Part shown: positions 61,600 through 64,000 of the stretch, one piece after another
Layout of the letters: each line of letters opens with the position of its first letter
Numbering within the stretch: the first letter of the stretch is position 1
Assembly: GCA_029379385.1 (NCBI GenBank)
Contig: CM055618.1
Coordinates: 568,134 to 632,133 of the forward strand
Length of the DNA stretch: 64,000 bases
Source: Quillaja saponaria
Taxonomy: Eukaryota > Streptophyta > Magnoliopsida > Fabales > Quillajaceae
Direction of reading: 5' to 3'
Position numbers and translations under genes: made by a program
The notes under the pieces: model-generated
Seen by the model: the letters and a program-made list of their open reading frames with translations, nothing else
What the model was told of the DNA's origin: nothing
Databases searched by the model: none

Positions 61600-62159
61600 T
61601 GTTAGTAGCATGCCCTTAAGCCAAGTGAATTAGATGTTTATGGTAGACTACATCTAATATAGTGTTATTCAATTATTAACAAAGTGAATTTATTTAGTAA
61701 CAATATGGTATTCTCATATATCATGTATTTAGTTGTTAATTAATTATCTAGAATTAACATGATAAATACCAGAGAATAAAAGCAATTAAAATAAGAACTA
61801 TGATATAATCATGCATATGCGATGTATTTCTTTAACCTTTATTCTTAAACTTTCCTAATCATATGATTATTAATAGTGGGAATTAATGATTCGGTTTGAT
61901 TAGTACATATTATGTTTGCTCAAATATTAAGGATAATCGTTCTCATAATCACTTGTGTAGTTGTCACTAGAACAATATGTAGGTGCTTATTTGAAAACAA
62001 TTTTATTGAATTGACTTTATCAAAGAACACTCACATGGACTTTTACATAATTGTCAATTAGAGTTCTTAGTGGCAGTAGTGCAAATAACCTTTAGACCTA
62101 AGGCATCATAAATACCGTGTACATAGGTTAACGTGCTTTGATGCTATTTAAATATAATT
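61600..62159 (+). mobile_element. Outer LTR, left part
   Basis: It begins TGTTAGTAGCATGCCC and is homologous to the inner LTR from its first base (TGTTAGTCATATGCTC). The homology runs through 'gatgtattt..tttaa', 'tgtaggt.ct.att', 'attgaattgact' and 'tttgatgctattt'. It is interrupted at 62160. Its right part continues at 63881-64000. Confidence 0.7.
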
Positions 62160-63875
62160 TGTTAGTCATATGCTCTAAAGCTAATGACATGTGATGTTAT
62201 GACATATTATTTTATGTACAATCTTATTCATATTATTATTAATAAATATTAATATTCATTTAATTGAATAAGTGGGAAGTAATAACATATATAAGAGTTA
62301 TTAATTAACCATCACGAGCCTACAAGATTAAAGCAATGGAAATAAGCATCATGATGAGATCATGCTAATGAGATGTATTTCCTTTAAGCTTAATTCTTAA
62401 ATATTCCTAAACATAGGATCATTAAGTAAAGCATTACTGATATCTAGTTGACTCAAAGAGTTGAGGGTGAATGATCTCATAGACAAAGACATATATGTAG
62501 GTTCTCATTAGAGAATGAGTTCATTGAATTGACTCAACTAAGAACACCTATATGAAGTTTCTCTACATGTCAATATGTGGTTCTCATGTTATAGTTGTGC
62601 AAATAGTCCTTTGACTTGAGACATCATAGTTATCTTGTATGTACATCATTATACTTTGATGCTATTTCTGATTCTATTAATAAGTCACCTAAGAAGTAGT
62701 AATTGGGTATAACCACTTGCATATAGAGGTATGTGAATGCACAATAAAGGATCTATCACTCTTAGTAGAAAGAGAAAATGTCTTATGTGATCTATAAAAG
62801 ATTTAACTTTAAGTCTATGGCCATAGCAGGGTGAATATTAGAAAATGAGTTTATAATTTCCCCAATGAAGTTATAATCTTAAGATCTAGACACATATGAT
62901 TAAATTTAGGGTTTGACATTATTTCCATACCCAAATAGAATTAACTGGGACATTGCATGATAGAATGATTGAATTGCACAGTAACTTTTAATGGAAAGGT
63001 TCAAAACATTTACAACCATATTCATACTATTATAAGTAGTCATCATGTTCTGTTAGGCATAAATCTTGACTTGTAAGAAACTCTTATAATTAATTAATTA
63101 TATATAGATGATTAATTAATTAAAATTAATTAAAGAGTGAATTAAAAAGAGTTTTAATTCAAATAATTAGAATGAGTTCTAATTTAATTGGACGATGTCC
63201 AATAATAAATATGTAAAAGTTACATTCCTATTGTCATTGATAGTTTGAACCTAAAGGGTCACACACTATAGGATGATATTCAACTAAAAAGAGTTTTGGG
63301 GCAGTTGTGTAATTATTATAGTTTGTTAGACATTAAATTTAATTATAATTAAATCCTAATATTAGCATAATTCTAAAGGTGTTAAGATTGTCTAGTATAT
63401 AAGGAGATGGCTAGTCTTTATAAATATAAGACTTTACAAACTAGTAAATACAGAAGGTAAGAACAGTTGTACAAAGAACCTAAAAACCTTCAGAAGGATT
63501 TTAGGTCAAGTATAGTTCTTAAATTATAAGAGAGTTTTGATAACTTGTGCTAGCACACAAGAAATCTTTTGGTGACCCCTTTCACCTTCAAACATGAAGA
63601 TTTTTGGTTGGATTCATTCATGTGGATATACTTAGAGGCGAGATACTTGTGTCATTGTTGTGTTCTTGATGAGTCAAGAAGGAGTGAAAGCCGAATCAAG
63701 GATACGCCGAAAGAATTGAAAACCTCGGAGGTACACAGTTCTCTAACTTCCAGTTTAATTGTTAAACTAGTTTTAGGATTTTTCATATAATCATAAAGTT
63801 ATTTAAGGTTAAAGGAATCAAAATTTTAAGTTCCGTTGCGTAAATGATTATCATATTTTACACCGATTCCTTACA
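62160..63875 (+). mobile_element. Inner solo LTR (1716 bp) with TAATT target duplication
   Basis: It starts TGTTAG and ends CCGATTCCTTACA. It is flanked by TAATT on the left (62155-62159) and TAATT on the right (63876-63880), a perfect 5-bp target duplication. A TATA box ('agtatataagg', near 63394) and the 3' end style ('gttccgttgcg..' to 'cgattccttaca') show plus orientation and resemble copia-type LTRs. No PBS or internal region is present, so it is a solo LTR. Confidence 0.8.
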
Positions 63876-63880
63876 TAATT

Positions 63881-64000
63881 CATTATGAGTTATATACATA
63901 GGTAGATATTGGGTATAACTATATATGTTTAAAGGTATATGACTGCACAATAAGTGATCTATCAATCTCAGTAAAAAGAGAAAATGTTTTATGTTATTTA
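63881..64000 (+). mobile_element. Outer LTR, continuation, cut by the window end
   Basis: 'attgggtataac', 'gactgcacaataagtgatct' and 'aaaaagagaaaatgttttat' match the inner LTR at 62705-62796. The outer LTR therefore resumes here after the inner insertion. Confidence 0.75.

Noticed and set aside
1..64000. CRISPR arrays, bacterial-type operons, phage or defence islands, tRNA or rRNA genes
   Set aside because: None seen. The direct repeats present are eukaryotic minisatellites, LTRs or segmental duplications, and no cloverleaf or rRNA core sequence was recognised by eye.

Overview
This is a piece of a plant nuclear chromosome, most likely from a eudicot. The evidence is intron-rich genes with GT..AG junctions, a class TPS-b terpene synthase with the usual seven-exon layout, degenerate copia, gypsy and LINE retroelements, and a decayed insertion of chloroplast DNA. 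The DNA is very AT-rich, so most short open frames are chance or retroelement debris. I cannot name the species.

Layout. 1-3379: repeats, with PBS/LTR junctions of a short LTR element. 3380-3484: last exon of a SNF2/helicase-like gene, plus strand. 5526-9630: a dead Ty3/gypsy pol split by a 2.1 kb LTR-like insertion. 14352-16330: a chloroplast-derived block with rpl2, rps19, rpl22 and rps3 in plastid order. 17578-25.9 kb: a small conserved coiled-coil protein gene (minus strand, 117 aa) with a 5.4 kb intron full of repeats and a duplicated leader. 26-31 kb: AT-rich DNA with MITE-like elements and an RTE-type LINE. 30.9-34.3 kb: a duplicated piece of aminoacylase-gene flank and intron fused to a gypsy gag. 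36666-39090: an intact TPS-b terpene synthase (minus strand, 585 aa). 43758-50.4 kb: an intact aminoacylase-1-like M20 peptidase gene (minus strand, 452 aa) with a signal peptide and a C-terminal RDEL. 51-52.2 kb: a long-TIR element. 54809-57545: a broken second aminoacylase copy. 58.6-64 kb: a copia fragment interrupted by nested LTRs, the innermost with a matching TAATT target duplication.

How the parts relate. The intact genes are functionally unrelated (terpene synthesis, ER-lumenal N-acyl amino acid hydrolysis, an uncharacterised coiled-coil protein). They are linked by local duplication. The upstream regions of the coiled-coil gene and the intact aminoacylase are paralogous over about 2 kb although their coding regions are not. 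The aminoacylase exists as one intact copy, one pseudogene, and one fragment that has lost its last two exons. I found no evidence for a new molecular system such as a CRISPR array, phage or defence island. The most informative items are the duplicated leaders, the ER-retrieval tail and its loss in the paralogue, the plastid block, and the nested LTRs. All exon limits were read by eye from splice sites and reading-frame continuity. Family names rest on motif recognition, not on a search.
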